Assembly (NCBI GenBank): GCA_903903205.1
Contig: CAIUXU010000101.1
Location: 1 to 14,231 of the forward strand
Length of the DNA stretch: 14,231 nucleotides
Reading direction: 5' to 3'
Source: an uncultured Syntrophobacterales bacterium
Lineage (GTDB): Bacteria; Desulfobacterota; Syntrophia; Syntrophales; UBA5619
Below, piece by piece: positions 1-7,918 of the stretch. Under the pieces are notes generated by a model that made no database searches, was not told the origin of the DNA, and saw only the letters and a list, made by a program, of their open reading frames with translations. The translations under genes and the position numbers were made by a program. The stretch's first letter is position 1. Each line of letters opens with the position of its first letter.

Positions 1-54
1 GGCATACGAGATCGCTGATCGTGACTGGAGTTCAGACGTGTGCTCTTCCGATCT
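1..54 (+). other. Illumina TruSeq P7/index adapter (library artefact)
   Basis: Bases 1-12 match the inner end of the Illumina P7 oligonucleotide, bases 13-20 (CGCTGATC) occupy the index position, and bases 21-54 match the standard TruSeq read-2 adapter ending in GCTCTTCCGATCT. Genomic sequence starts at base 55. The adapter happens to be open in the frame of the first gene and supplies a GTG at position 40, so a gene caller could propose a false start with about five adapter-encoded residues. This is untrimmed adapter at a contig end, not biology. Confidence 0.98.
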
Positions 55-540
55 GGTTGCAGGAGAATCATTGTAACGGACCTTCTGGATCACCGTCTCG
101 AGGCGATTCGGGAATTCGGAGCAACAGACCCCATCAATACAAAAAATATCAATGATGAAGATCTCGTACGGATGGTTCAAAGTCTTACGGACGGATTTGG
201 GGTGGATGCGGTGATAGAGACTGCCGGTGTTCCGGGTATTGTTCCTGTCGGATTGAAATGTCTGAGGATGGGAGGACGCTATATCGAGCATGGGAACACC
301 TTCCCCGGTGCAAATGTCACGTTTGATTTTTCCGAGGTCGTGTTTCGCTGTCTGACCATTCGGGGGGTTCATAACTATGATACAAAGCACCTTCAGTGGG
401 GAGTTGATTTTCTGAAACAAACAAAAGGGATATTCCCGTTTGAGAAACTGGTTACAGAAAGGTTTCCCCTCGATGAGATCAATCAGGCGATGCGTGTTGC
501 CCGTTCGGGAAAGGCCATTCGTGTTGCGGTGCTCCCGTAA
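55..540 (+). CDS. Zinc-type medium-chain alcohol dehydrogenase, C-terminal part (5' truncated)
   Basis: About 161 residues of the C-terminal half of an MDR (medium-chain dehydrogenase/reductase) protein, a family usually near 350 residues that oxidises alcohols with NAD(P). The visible part starts inside the Rossmann fold, at the strand that normally follows the GxGxxG turn (IIVTDLLDHRLEAIREFGA). It continues with the conserved FGVDAVIETAG and LRMGGRYIEHGN segments and ends with the usual PLDEINQAMRVARSGKAIRVAV tail. The catalytic zinc ligands lie in the missing N-terminal half and cannot be checked. The segment RGVHNYDTKHLQWGVDFL resembles, from memory, alcohol dehydrogenases found in phosphonate-catabolism clusters (HpnZ-proposed type); that is family knowledge, not proof. 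The true start is upstream of the contig end. The next gene starts about 60 bp downstream on the same strand, so it likely belongs to the same operon. Confidence 0.85.
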   Translation, partial: GCRRIIVTDLLDHRLEAIREFGATDPINTKNINDEDLVRMVQSLTDGFGVDAVIETAGVPGIVPVGLKCLRMGGRYIEHGNTFPGANVTFDFSEVVFRCLTIRGVHNYDTKHLQWGVDFLKQTKGIFPFEKLVTERFPLDEINQAMRVARSGKAIRVAVLP

Positions 541-601
541 CGGTTTTGGATTGATCTTTTTGAATCGAATCTGATCTATCTGGAGAGGAGCTTTGGAAGA
601 T

Positions 602-1393
602 ATGGTTTCATCTGTAAGAAACGTTATTGTTTTCCTTGTGGATGGCATGCGGCCTGACGGGCTTCGCCTGGCTCATACGCCTTTCATGGATGAGGTTCTG
701 GACCGTGGGTCCTACACCTTTGATGCAAGGTCCGTTATGCCTACAACAACCCTGCCGTGCCACACATCTCTTTTTTTCAGTATTCCCCCGGATATCCACG
801 GGATTCGGGGGAATGTGTGGCAACCCTTGCCAACGCCGATTCCAGGCCTTTTTGACCTGATACACCAGCAGGGGCTGTCGGTAGCGTCCTTTTACAACTG
901 GGAGCCCCTTCGCGACCTCTCGCGGCCGGAATCCCTTGCGGCTTCCTGTTTTCTCAAGGATGTTCCGGACGACGGAGGGCAAACCGATCGTGACGTGTCT
1001 GCCTTTGCGCTCTCCTGGCTCCAGTCGCATGAATGGGCATTTTCATTCGTTTATATGCACAATACAGACAAGACGGGCCATCGTTACGGCTGGATGTCGG
1101 ATGACTATCTCAGTGCGATCAGCAATGCCGATGGCTGTATTCAACGGATCTGTCGTATTTTGTCTGAGGATACGGTGGTCATTATCACAAGCGATCACGG
1201 GGGGCACGACAAGACGCACCACAGCGATCAGAAAGAAGACATGACCATTCCGCTGATGATGTACGGGCCCAGTATTCCGAGGGGTAGGGAGATTCATGAC
1301 CAGGTCAGTATCATGGACATCGCCCCGACGGTTATCCGTTTTCTGGGCCTCGAGAAGCCCGAGGGCTGGATGGGGAAGGCAATTTCTCTTTAA
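602..1393 (+). CDS. Alkaline-phosphatase-superfamily hydrolase (nucleotide pyrophosphatase / phosphonoacetate hydrolase-like)
   Basis: A 263-residue two-metal hydrolase of the alkaline phosphatase superfamily (type I phosphodiesterase/nucleotide pyrophosphatase and phosphonoacetate hydrolase group). The metal-site pattern looks complete: D14 in FLVDGMRPD, the nucleophile motif MPTTTLPCH with probable nucleophile T50, D156 and H160 in NTDKTGH, D198 and H199 in TSDHGGH, and H206/H207 before the IPLMMYGP strand. There is no signal peptide, so it should act in the cytoplasm on an imported substrate. It is short for the family (often 280-450 residues), with a minimal cap. A TTG at 593 is in frame, but ATG 602 behind GGAGAGGAG (582-590) is the more likely start, with somewhat long spacing. 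Substrate could be a phosphonate, phosphodiester or phosphomonoester. The neighbouring importer and phosphonatase-like HAD favour organophosphorus catabolism. Confidence 0.85.
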   Translation: MVSSVRNVIVFLVDGMRPDGLRLAHTPFMDEVLDRGSYTFDARSVMPTTTLPCHTSLFFSIPPDIHGIRGNVWQPLPTPIPGLFDLIHQQGLSVASFYNWEPLRDLSRPESLAASCFLKDVPDDGGQTDRDVSAFALSWLQSHEWAFSFVYMHNTDKTGHRYGWMSDDYLSAISNADGCIQRICRILSEDTVVIITSDHGGHDKTHHSDQKEDMTIPLMMYGPSIPRGREIHDQVSIMDIAPTVIRFLGLEKPEGWMGKAISL

Positions 1394-1461
1394 CCGTACA
1401 GGCAATGATTCAGGGTGAATAAAAAACGAAGTCACTTACATTCATCAAAAAGGAGGAAAAC

Positions 1462-3057
1462 ATGGGTGCCAAGAAGATGTACCGGAAAAGAATGAGACCC
1501 TGCAATTTGGTGCGATCAACCGTATTTGCGCTAATGATACTGGGATTGATCGTGGGTGTGTTCGGAACGGCGGTTGCCCAGGCCAAGGAGTTGCGCGTCG
1601 GTCTCCAGTCCTTTGACGATGGAACCCCGGGGCTGGATACCTACCATACAACCAATGCCCAGACCCAGATGCAAAACAGCATTCATGAATGCCTCATCGA
1701 GCGAGAGCCTTATTCTCAGCCCCTGAAGTTCATGCCGGCGCTGGCGACAAGTTGGAAAATGATCCAGCCGACGGTGATGGAGATGAAACTTCGCAAAGGC
1801 GTTAAATTTCACGACGGTTCAACGATGAACGCCGAAGATGTCGCCTTTTCCTTAAACCGAATCTGGCAAAGAACCCGACCCGCATATGATGGGGCGCAAG
1901 GACGGTTTTTCTATAATTTCGATAAGGTGGAGGTAGTCGATTCCCTTACGGTCCGAATCCACACCAAACGTCCCGAGCCACTCATTGAGGTCCTCCTTTC
2001 GGACAAGTGTGCCGGGATCGTGTCGAAAGAGTATCACGATAAGGTCGGATTTGAAAAGGCGGACCTTGCCCCGGTGGGCGCCGGTCCGTACAAGGTGGTC
2101 TCCTTCAAGGCGAGACACCAACTGGTTTTGGAGCGTTTCAACGACTACTGGGGCGAAAAGGCCCCGCTGGACAAGATCACCTTTACCCACATCCCCGAAA
2201 TCTCCTCGAGGATTACTGCGCTGGTCAACGGAGAAGTTGATTTCATCGGAAACATCCCCCCCGATCAGGAAGGGCCGCTTCAGAATCGAAAAGACGTAAA
2301 ACTGTTGGGTGTTGTCTGGCCCATGTTCCATGTCTATGCGGTCAGCATGACCCATCCCGTAACCGGAAATAAGAAACTCCGTCAGGCGATGAACCTTTCC
2401 ATAAACCGGGAGCTGCTGGTAAAAGGTCTATGGCAGGGGAAGGGGCTCGTTCCCAAAGCCCATCAGTTCAAGGAATACGGGGCGCCTCTGTATATGCCGG
2501 AACTGGTCACGGTAAAGTATGATCCGGAAAAGGCGAAACAGCTTGTCAAGGAGTCGGGTTACAACGGCGCCCCGGTTGTGTTGACGTTTCTTCCCCATTA
2601 CTATACCTATGGCAGCCTTGCCGCACAGGCCATTGCCGAGATGTGGCAGAAGGTTGGGATCAACGTGAAGTTGCAGTCCATCGACAATTTTCCGAGCGAT
2701 ATGAAGGAAATCATGATCCGGCCCTGGTCCAACCCGATGTATTACCCGGATCCCATGGGCGCCTACGACACCCACTGGTCGAAAGCCGGCTGGCCTTATC
2801 GCAGAAACTTCTTCAAACCGGAAAATCCGAAATGGGACGCCCTTTATGAGAAGGCCCGTTTTTCGACGGACGTGAAGGAGCGAAAGCAGTCCTATACGGA
2901 GCTTCTGCAAATCGCACAGGACGAATCGGGTTACATCCTTCTCTATCAGCCGTATGAATCGTTTGCCATGCGGAGCGATATCGAATGGAAGGTTCCGACG
3001 AACATGAGACCTTATGCCCTCACGTTCCGTGCGGGACAGATCAAAGTCGGGAAGTAG
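1462..3057 (+). CDS. ABC transporter periplasmic substrate-binding protein, family 5 (peptide/nickel/opine type)
   Basis: A 531-residue solute-binding protein of family 5 (DppA/OppA/NikA fold), of normal length. It begins with a basic region (KKMYRKRMR) and a hydrophobic core (about residues 20-36), with probable signal peptidase I cleavage after AVAQA (A41). There is no lipobox cysteine, so it is a free periplasmic protein. The mature part shows family hallmarks: LATSWK, the LRKGVKFHDGSTMNAEDVAFSL block, VGAGPYKVV, FNDYWGEKAPLDKITF, and LRQAMNLSINRELLVKGLWQGKG. Start ATG 1462 follows a strong AGGAGG at 1451-1456. Two permeases and two ATPases follow directly, completing the importer. The family binds peptides, nickel-chelates, opines, sugars and other solutes, so the ligand cannot be read from sequence. 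The surrounding hydrolases suggest a phosphorus-containing compound, which is inference. Confidence 0.95.
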   Translation: MGAKKMYRKRMRPCNLVRSTVFALMILGLIVGVFGTAVAQAKELRVGLQSFDDGTPGLDTYHTTNAQTQMQNSIHECLIEREPYSQPLKFMPALATSWKMIQPTVMEMKLRKGVKFHDGSTMNAEDVAFSLNRIWQRTRPAYDGAQGRFFYNFDKVEVVDSLTVRIHTKRPEPLIEVLLSDKCAGIVSKEYHDKVGFEKADLAPVGAGPYKVVSFKARHQLVLERFNDYWGEKAPLDKITFTHIPEISSRITALVNGEVDFIGNIPPDQEGPLQNRKDVKLLGVVWPMFHVYAVSMTHPVTGNKKLRQAMNLSINRELLVKGLWQGKGLVPKAHQFKEYGAPLYMPELVTVKYDPEKAKQLVKESGYNGAPVVLTFLPHYYTYGSLAAQAIAEMWQKVGINVKLQSIDNFPSDMKEIMIRPWSNPMYYPDPMGAYDTHWSKAGWPYRRNFFKPENPKWDALYEKARFSTDVKERKQSYTELLQIAQDESGYILLYQPYESFAMRSDIEWKVPTNMRPYALTFRAGQIKVGK

Positions 3058-3088
3058 ATCGTGCTCTGGATGATTTAGAGGGGGCTCC

Positions 3089-4009
3089 ATGCTCAAATTC
3101 ATCGGCTGGCGTTTTGGCCGCGCATTGTTAACAGTTTTTGCGGTGCTCGTGGCTGTTTTCCTTGCAGCCAGGCTTACGGGAAACCCGTTGGACGTTATGT
3201 ACCCGGACGGATTGCCTCCGGATCAGGAGCAAAGGCTCCTGGTCCAGTACGGCCTGGACAAGACAGTCCCTGAGCAGTTTGTTAACTATGTTCGCGACCT
3301 GTTCCAGGGCAACTTCGGCATCAGCCTGCGGGAAAAAAGACCGGTGGCCGATATGTATGCGGAGGACATCGGCGCGACGCTGAAACTTGCCGGGTGCTCC
3401 TTTCTGCTAAGCGTTATCTTCGGAATCCCCATGGGAATGATCGGCGCTCTCAAGCGTCGCACCGGCGCCGGGAGACTGGTCATGTCCGTGGCCTTTCTGG
3501 GATATGCCGTACCACATTTCATTATCGCGCTCAGCCTCATCCTCATTTTCGGTTTTTATCTTCACTGGCTCCCGAGTACAGGAAATGCAACGATCTGGCA
3601 TTACATACTGCCCACAATAACGCTGGCAGCACACCGCTTTGCATCCATTGCCCGCCATACACGCAGTTCCCTGCTCGATGTGCTTTCACAGGATTTCATG
3701 CGGACCGCTCGGGCGAAAGGTCTTGAAGAACGGGTTGTGATCTTCAAGCATGCCATGCGGAACTCCCTTATTCCGGTTGTGACCATCTTGGGTCTTCAGA
3801 TTGCGGGTCTCATCAACGGTTCGATCATTGTCGAAACCGTTTTTTCCTGGCCGGGGATCGGGAGACTTTTTGTCGGTGCGGTCATGAAGCGTGATTTCCC
3901 GGTCTTGCAGTTTGGCGTTATTTGTTTTGCGGCCATCGTCGTATTGGTAAATTTTATGGTGGATATCCTTTACGTGATCATCGACCCACGAATTCGGACG
4001 GAAGCATGA
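3089..4009 (+). CDS. ABC transporter permease, DppB/OppB type
   Basis: A 306-residue inner-membrane permease, the first of the two channel subunits of the family-5 importer. The N-terminus (LKFIGWRFGRALLTVFAVLVAVF), followed by a periplasmic stretch with LPPDQEQRLLVQYGLDKTVPEQFVNYV and GNFGISLREKRPV, is typical of DppB/OppB. Several hydrophobic helices follow. The cytoplasmic EAA-type coupling loop that docks on the ATPase is visible as FMRTARAKGLEERVVIFKHA. The C-terminus has the usual VETVFSWPGIGRL and DILYVIIDPRIR. ATG 3089 follows a GAGGGGG run at about 3078-3084. The stop codon overlaps the start of the next permease by 4 bp (ATGA at 4006-4009), implying translational coupling. Confidence 0.95.
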   Translation: MLKFIGWRFGRALLTVFAVLVAVFLAARLTGNPLDVMYPDGLPPDQEQRLLVQYGLDKTVPEQFVNYVRDLFQGNFGISLREKRPVADMYAEDIGATLKLAGCSFLLSVIFGIPMGMIGALKRRTGAGRLVMSVAFLGYAVPHFIIALSLILIFGFYLHWLPSTGNATIWHYILPTITLAAHRFASIARHTRSSLLDVLSQDFMRTARAKGLEERVVIFKHAMRNSLIPVVTILGLQIAGLINGSIIVETVFSWPGIGRLFVGAVMKRDFPVLQFGVICFAAIVVLVNFMVDILYVIIDPRIRTEA

Positions 4010-4959
4010 GAAACATCCACAAGCCCAGCATTCAAACGGAAGGAGTGTGCACCCCCGAAATTGAAGACGTCTCGGTCGGGCCTCCCAACCTGCCTCCGGG
4101 TGCTTCTGTTGAAAAAAACAATTTCTTTGATCGGTTTCGCGCCGCGCCGTTCAGCATCCAGCTCTGCATCCTCTTGATGCTGCTTATGGCCCTTACCGCT
4201 GTTTTCGCGCCTTATGTGGCCCCGTTCGATCCAAACCAGACGAGCATGCTGGAACGCAATGATCCGCCATCCTGGATGGGTGGTCAGTCGGGACACCTTC
4301 TCGGCACGGATCAGCTCGGCCGCGATGTCTTGAGCCGCTGTATCTACTCATTGCGGGTCAGTGTCGGGATTGCCCTGCTGGGGGTGATCATCGGCTGCAT
4401 GATCGGGGTTGTGGCGGGCATTCTGAGCGGCCTTCTCGGGGGCTGGACAGACCGGGCTATCATGATGATTGTCGATTTCCAGCTTTCCGTGCCATTCATG
4501 CTGATTGTGCTGGTAGGCATCGCGGTCTTTGGAACCAGCATCATGGTGCTCATCTTATTGGTCGGTACCGCGCATTGGGAAACCTATGCGCGTTTGACGC
4601 GGGGGCAGGTTTTGACTGTCCGTGAATACCAGTTTGTCGAGGCTGCGGTAGCCCTTGGCGCCACAAACTGGAGGATTGCCAAGAGGCACATCCTGCCGAA
4701 TATCGCATCGCCGATCATCGTCCTTTTGACACTCAATTTTCCGTCCATTCTCCTGCTGGAATCTTCCCTGTCGTTTCTCGGTATCGGGGTCCAGCCGCCC
4801 ACGGCGTCTCTCGGACGCATGGTGGGAGAAGGGCGTGATTACATGATGAGCGCCTGGTGGCTGGTGATATCGCCCGCTTCTTTCATAGTTCTGCTTACAC
4901 TGTGTATTCAACTCATCGGAGATTGGCTACGCGACGTCATCGATGTGCGGTTGACTTAA
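4006..4959 (+). CDS. ABC transporter permease, DppC/OppC type
   Basis: A 317-residue second permease of the importer. The open frame extends upstream to 3922, but ATG 4006 in the ATGA overlap with the first permease is the sensible start. About 45 residues of poorly conserved cytoplasmic leader precede the first helix (LCILLMLLMALTAVFAPYVAPFDPN). The DppC/OppC hallmarks LLGTDQLGRDVLSRCIYSLRVSVGI, the coupling loop FVEAAVALGATNWRIAKRHILPN, and the tail LSFLGIGVQPPTASLGRMVGEG with GDWLRDVIDVRLT are all present. It should pair with the preceding DppB-type subunit to form the membrane channel. The ATPase gene starts 11 bp after its stop. Confidence 0.95.
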   Translation: MRNIHKPSIQTEGVCTPEIEDVSVGPPNLPPGASVEKNNFFDRFRAAPFSIQLCILLMLLMALTAVFAPYVAPFDPNQTSMLERNDPPSWMGGQSGHLLGTDQLGRDVLSRCIYSLRVSVGIALLGVIIGCMIGVVAGILSGLLGGWTDRAIMMIVDFQLSVPFMLIVLVGIAVFGTSIMVLILLVGTAHWETYARLTRGQVLTVREYQFVEAAVALGATNWRIAKRHILPNIASPIIVLLTLNFPSILLLESSLSFLGIGVQPPTASLGRMVGEGRDYMMSAWWLVISPASFIVLLTLCIQLIGDWLRDVIDVRLT

Positions 4960-4970
4960 GGAGAGAGGCA

Positions 4971-5999
4971 ATGGATGCACCGTTGCTCGAAATTCGGAAC
5001 CTAAAGGTTCATTTTTTTACAGGGATGGGTACGGTCAGAGCGGTAGACGGCGTAAGTTTCCGGATCGAAAGGGGTGAAACCCTTGCCGTTGTCGGAGAAA
5101 CAGGATCCGGAAAATCGGTCACCGCCCTTTCCATTCTCAGGCTTGTCGGCGCGGGAGGCATTTCCGATTCCGTCCATATGGAGGGAAGCATTTTGTTCCG
5201 TCCCGACGAAAAAACGGAATATGATTTGCTCTGTCTTTCCCCGGCGGAAATACGTTCCATCCGGGGCCGACTTATTTCGATGATTTTCCAGGAACCGATG
5301 AGCTCGTTGAACCCCGTCTATACGGTAGGCGATCAGATTGCCGAAGTGATCATCCGCCACCAGGGAATGAACAAGCGCGAAGCGCTGAAGATCGCAGAAG
5401 AGATGATGCAACTGGTTCGAATCCCGGAGGCAAAATCGCGACTTAAATCGCTTCCGCATCAGCTTTCGGGAGGAATGCGACAGCGTGTCATGATTGCGAT
5501 GGCCCTCGCCTGTCGGCCTGCGTTGCTCATTGCGGACGAGCCCACGACGGCGCTGGATGTGACCATACAGGCCCAGACGCTCGACCTACTCCAGCAGCTC
5601 CAGCGGGAGATCCGGACATCCGTCCTTTTCATTACGCACGATCTGGGTGTGGTGGCCCAGCTTGCCAGCCGTGTGGTGGTCATGTATGGCGGGCGTGACG
5701 TGGAAAATGCAGCGGTGGACGACATCTATCACAACCCGTTGCACCCGTACACGAAAAGCCTGCTGCGGTCGGTGCCGAAGCCATGGAGGACGGGTGACAA
5801 ACCTGAAAAGCTGGAGCCCATCCCGGGGACCGTGCCCAATCCCGCAGCGCCTCCGCCGGGTTGCCCCTTTCACCCGAGGTGCAATTGTGCCGGGATCGAT
5901 CATCAATGCAGGCAGATCGTTCCGGAAACGGAAGTGTTGACGAATGGCCATTCTGTCCGCTGCTGGCATTGGAAGGGATCGGAGGGGACTCATCCATGA
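4971..5999 (+). CDS. ABC transporter ATP-binding protein, DppD/OppD type
   Basis: A 342-residue ATPase subunit. Walker A is GETGSGKS (residues 42-49), the Q-loop is in MIFQEPMSSLNP, the signature is LSGGMRQRV, Walker B is LLIADEPTTALDV, and the switch histidine is in FITHDLGVV. The C-terminal extension of the oligopeptide ATPase family (HPYTKSLL, PGTVPNPAAPPPGCPFHPRC) carries clustered cysteines, the region known in some family members to bind an iron-sulfur cluster. The open frame reaches back to 4857, inside the permease gene, but ATG 4971 follows AAGGAGAG (about 4958-4965) with good spacing and gives the standard N-terminus. It overlaps the next ATPase by 4 bp (ATGA at 5996-5999). Confidence 0.95.
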   Translation: MDAPLLEIRNLKVHFFTGMGTVRAVDGVSFRIERGETLAVVGETGSGKSVTALSILRLVGAGGISDSVHMEGSILFRPDEKTEYDLLCLSPAEIRSIRGRLISMIFQEPMSSLNPVYTVGDQIAEVIIRHQGMNKREALKIAEEMMQLVRIPEAKSRLKSLPHQLSGGMRQRVMIAMALACRPALLIADEPTTALDVTIQAQTLDLLQQLQREIRTSVLFITHDLGVVAQLASRVVVMYGGRDVENAAVDDIYHNPLHPYTKSLLRSVPKPWRTGDKPEKLEPIPGTVPNPAAPPPGCPFHPRCNCAGIDHQCRQIVPETEVLTNGHSVRCWHWKGSEGTHP

Positions 6000-6967
6000 C
6001 GGTCGAACATCTCGTTGAAATGGAAGATCTCCGGACCTGGTTTTCTGCCAGGTCCGGCCTGTTGGGTGCTTCGAACAAACAAACCGTCAAAGCGGTGGAC
6101 GGTGTAACCATGTCCATCAGAAACGGCGAGGTTCTTGGCCTGGTTGGCGAATCCGGGTCAGGGAAAACGACATTGGGACGTTCCATTCTTCGCCTCGTAG
6201 AGCCTACCTCCGGACAGGTTACATTTAACGGGAGGGCGATTTTGGGGATGAAAAAATCCGAAATGCGTTCCCTCCGCCGCGAGATGCAGATCATCTTTCA
6301 GGATCCCGGAGGCTCCCTGGATCCGCGAATGTCCGTAGGAGAGATCATTGCCGAAGGGTTGCAGGTTCACGGCATGGGAACCCGGAAAGAACAGCGGGAT
6401 CGCGTTGCGGAGCTCTTGCGGCTTGTAGATCTTGAACCGGATTATGCCGTTCGCTACCCGCATGAATTTTCCGGGGGCCAGCGGCAAAGGATCGGCGTTG
6501 CCCGGGCATTGGCCCCGAAACCGACCTTTGTCGTGGCAGACGAGCCTGTTTCGGCGCTGGACGTCTCGGTCAAGGCACAGATCATCAATCTTCTGACTGA
6601 TCTGAAGAGTCGGCTTGGGCTGACGATTCTCTTCATTTCTCATGATCTTGCTGTGGTACAGCACATTTCAGATCGCGTGGCCGTCATGTATCTGGGGCAC
6701 ATCATGGAGATCGCGGGAACCAGGGAATTCTTCAACTCACCGATGCATCCTTATACGCTGGCCTTGATGGAGTCCATCCCGATGCCTGATCCTCGGACCA
6801 GACGGCCCTTCAAGATCCTTGAGGGGGATATCCCGAGTCCGATCAACCCGCCCTCCGGATGTGTTTTCCGCACCCGCTGCGAAGAGGCCACAGCCGAATG
6901 CGCATCCATCGTCCCTGGGCTGAAACAGGTCGCACAGGACCACGCGGTCGCATGTATCCGGCGTTGA
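5996..6967 (+). CDS. ABC transporter ATP-binding protein, DppF/OppF type
   Basis: A 323-residue second ATPase, expected to heterodimerise with the preceding DppD-type subunit. Walker A is GESGSGKT (residues 51-58), the Q-loop is in IIFQDPGGSLDP, the signature is FSGGQRQRI, Walker B is FVVADEPVSALDV, and the switch histidine is in FISHDLAVV. The C-terminal family-specific tail HPYTLALMESIPMPDP, GDIPSPINPPSGCVFRTRC is present. The frame is open back to 5861, but ATG 5996, placed after GGAGGGG (about 5981-5987) and overlapping the upstream stop by 4 bp, gives the normal start. It completes the five-gene importer; the next gene starts 15 bp on. Confidence 0.95.
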   Translation: MTVEHLVEMEDLRTWFSARSGLLGASNKQTVKAVDGVTMSIRNGEVLGLVGESGSGKTTLGRSILRLVEPTSGQVTFNGRAILGMKKSEMRSLRREMQIIFQDPGGSLDPRMSVGEIIAEGLQVHGMGTRKEQRDRVAELLRLVDLEPDYAVRYPHEFSGGQRQRIGVARALAPKPTFVVADEPVSALDVSVKAQIINLLTDLKSRLGLTILFISHDLAVVQHISDRVAVMYLGHIMEIAGTREFFNSPMHPYTLALMESIPMPDPRTRRPFKILEGDIPSPINPPSGCVFRTRCEEATAECASIVPGLKQVAQDHAVACIRR

Positions 6968-6982
6968 AAGGAGATATATCAA

Positions 6983-7867
6983 ATGAATCCCAAGAGTCCG
7001 TTTTATAAGATAGAGGAGCTTAAGCAACGGCAGTCCATGTCAACCGTGGTTTTCTGGAAATATCGACCACTTGATGAACGCGCCCTTGCGGAACTGGCAC
7101 GACATGGAATGACGAGAATCGAGCTCCTTGAAAGCCCGGAGCAATTTGACATGTCGGACAAACGGTCGATGACACACATCGGCGAGGCCTTCCGTTCATA
7201 CGGCATTCAGGTTGTGGCTTACCATGCCCATATGACCAATTTCTCCAACCTTGATACCGAGGCCAAACGAAAGGCACATGTCGATTTTTGCAGGAAACAG
7301 ATCGACACCATGGTCGAGCTGGGGGGGAAGGCGTGGGGAACCCATGCATGCGAGACCGACGATACTTTGCTCAAGTGTTACTCGGAACTGGCGCGCCATA
7401 TAGAGGGGACCGAGGTCGTGATTTTGATAGAGAATTTCAAAGATAAGGGATTATGGGTTGAGGACCGGCTCTCCTTTCTGGACAAGATGAATCACCCCCA
7501 GGTTGGCATGATCCTGGATATCGGCCATGTGAGAGACAGAGACGGGGTAAATCCGATGACCGTTCCAGGAGGACCGACCGCGGTCATAGAGATGTGCCGT
7601 CGTCATTTGCGCCACGTTCATCTCCACGGATTTAAGGACGGTCTGGATCACTATCCCCCGCTCTGTGAAGGCGACACCATCCAGTGGCTTGAGCTTTTCC
7701 GGATGCTCTACTCCGTCGGATATCCGGGTGATATCAACTTCGAGTCCAAGGGTGAACCGAAACACCTCAACACGATCGAGGCCACCGCAGGTGCGCTGGA
7801 ACGAATTGTTGCCATGGATGCAGGAACAAGGGGGAAAAGAGATCAACTGACGCCCGGGAAGGTTTGA
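6983..7867 (+). CDS. Xylose isomerase-like TIM-barrel protein (sugar phosphate isomerase/epimerase family)
   Basis: A 294-residue protein of the AP-endonuclease-2/xylose-isomerase-like TIM-barrel family, whose members isomerise or epimerise sugars, inositols and related polyols using a divalent metal. Candidate metal ligands stand at the ends of barrel strands in the usual order: E150 (VILIENF), D179 and H182 (MILDIGH), H213/H215 (RHVHLHGFKDG) and E254 (DINFESKGE). No signal peptide is present, so it is cytoplasmic. ATG 6983 follows AAAGGAG at about 6966-6972. It lies between the importer and a secreted phosphoesterase, so it may process the carbon skeleton released from the imported compound. 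The exact substrate is unknown, and no subfamily can be assigned by eye. Confidence 0.8.
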   Translation: MNPKSPFYKIEELKQRQSMSTVVFWKYRPLDERALAELARHGMTRIELLESPEQFDMSDKRSMTHIGEAFRSYGIQVVAYHAHMTNFSNLDTEAKRKAHVDFCRKQIDTMVELGGKAWGTHACETDDTLLKCYSELARHIEGTEVVILIENFKDKGLWVEDRLSFLDKMNHPQVGMILDIGHVRDRDGVNPMTVPGGPTAVIEMCRRHLRHVHLHGFKDGLDHYPPLCEGDTIQWLELFRMLYSVGYPGDINFESKGEPKHLNTIEATAGALERIVAMDAGTRGKRDQLTPGKV

Positions 7868-7918
7868 TCAAACCCAATGACCATTGGACAACGGCGGAGT
7901 ATTTCTATGGAGGTGGAC

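Noticed and set aside
40..54. GTG start at 40 giving the first dehydrogenase residues MLFRS
   Set aside because: These codons are adapter sequence; the gene is truncated and its true start lies outside the window.
1410..1422. Small inverted repeat ATTCA-GGG-TGAAT before the binding-protein gene
   Set aside because: A weak 5-bp AT-rich stem without a following T-run; not a credible terminator or processing site.
3922..4005. Longer N-terminus for the second permease
   Set aside because: It would overlap the first permease by almost 90 bases; ATG 4006 in the ATGA overlap gives the standard protein.
4857..4970. Longer N-terminus for the first ATPase
   Set aside because: The extension lies inside the permease gene, has no family similarity, and a good ribosome binding site precedes ATG 4971.
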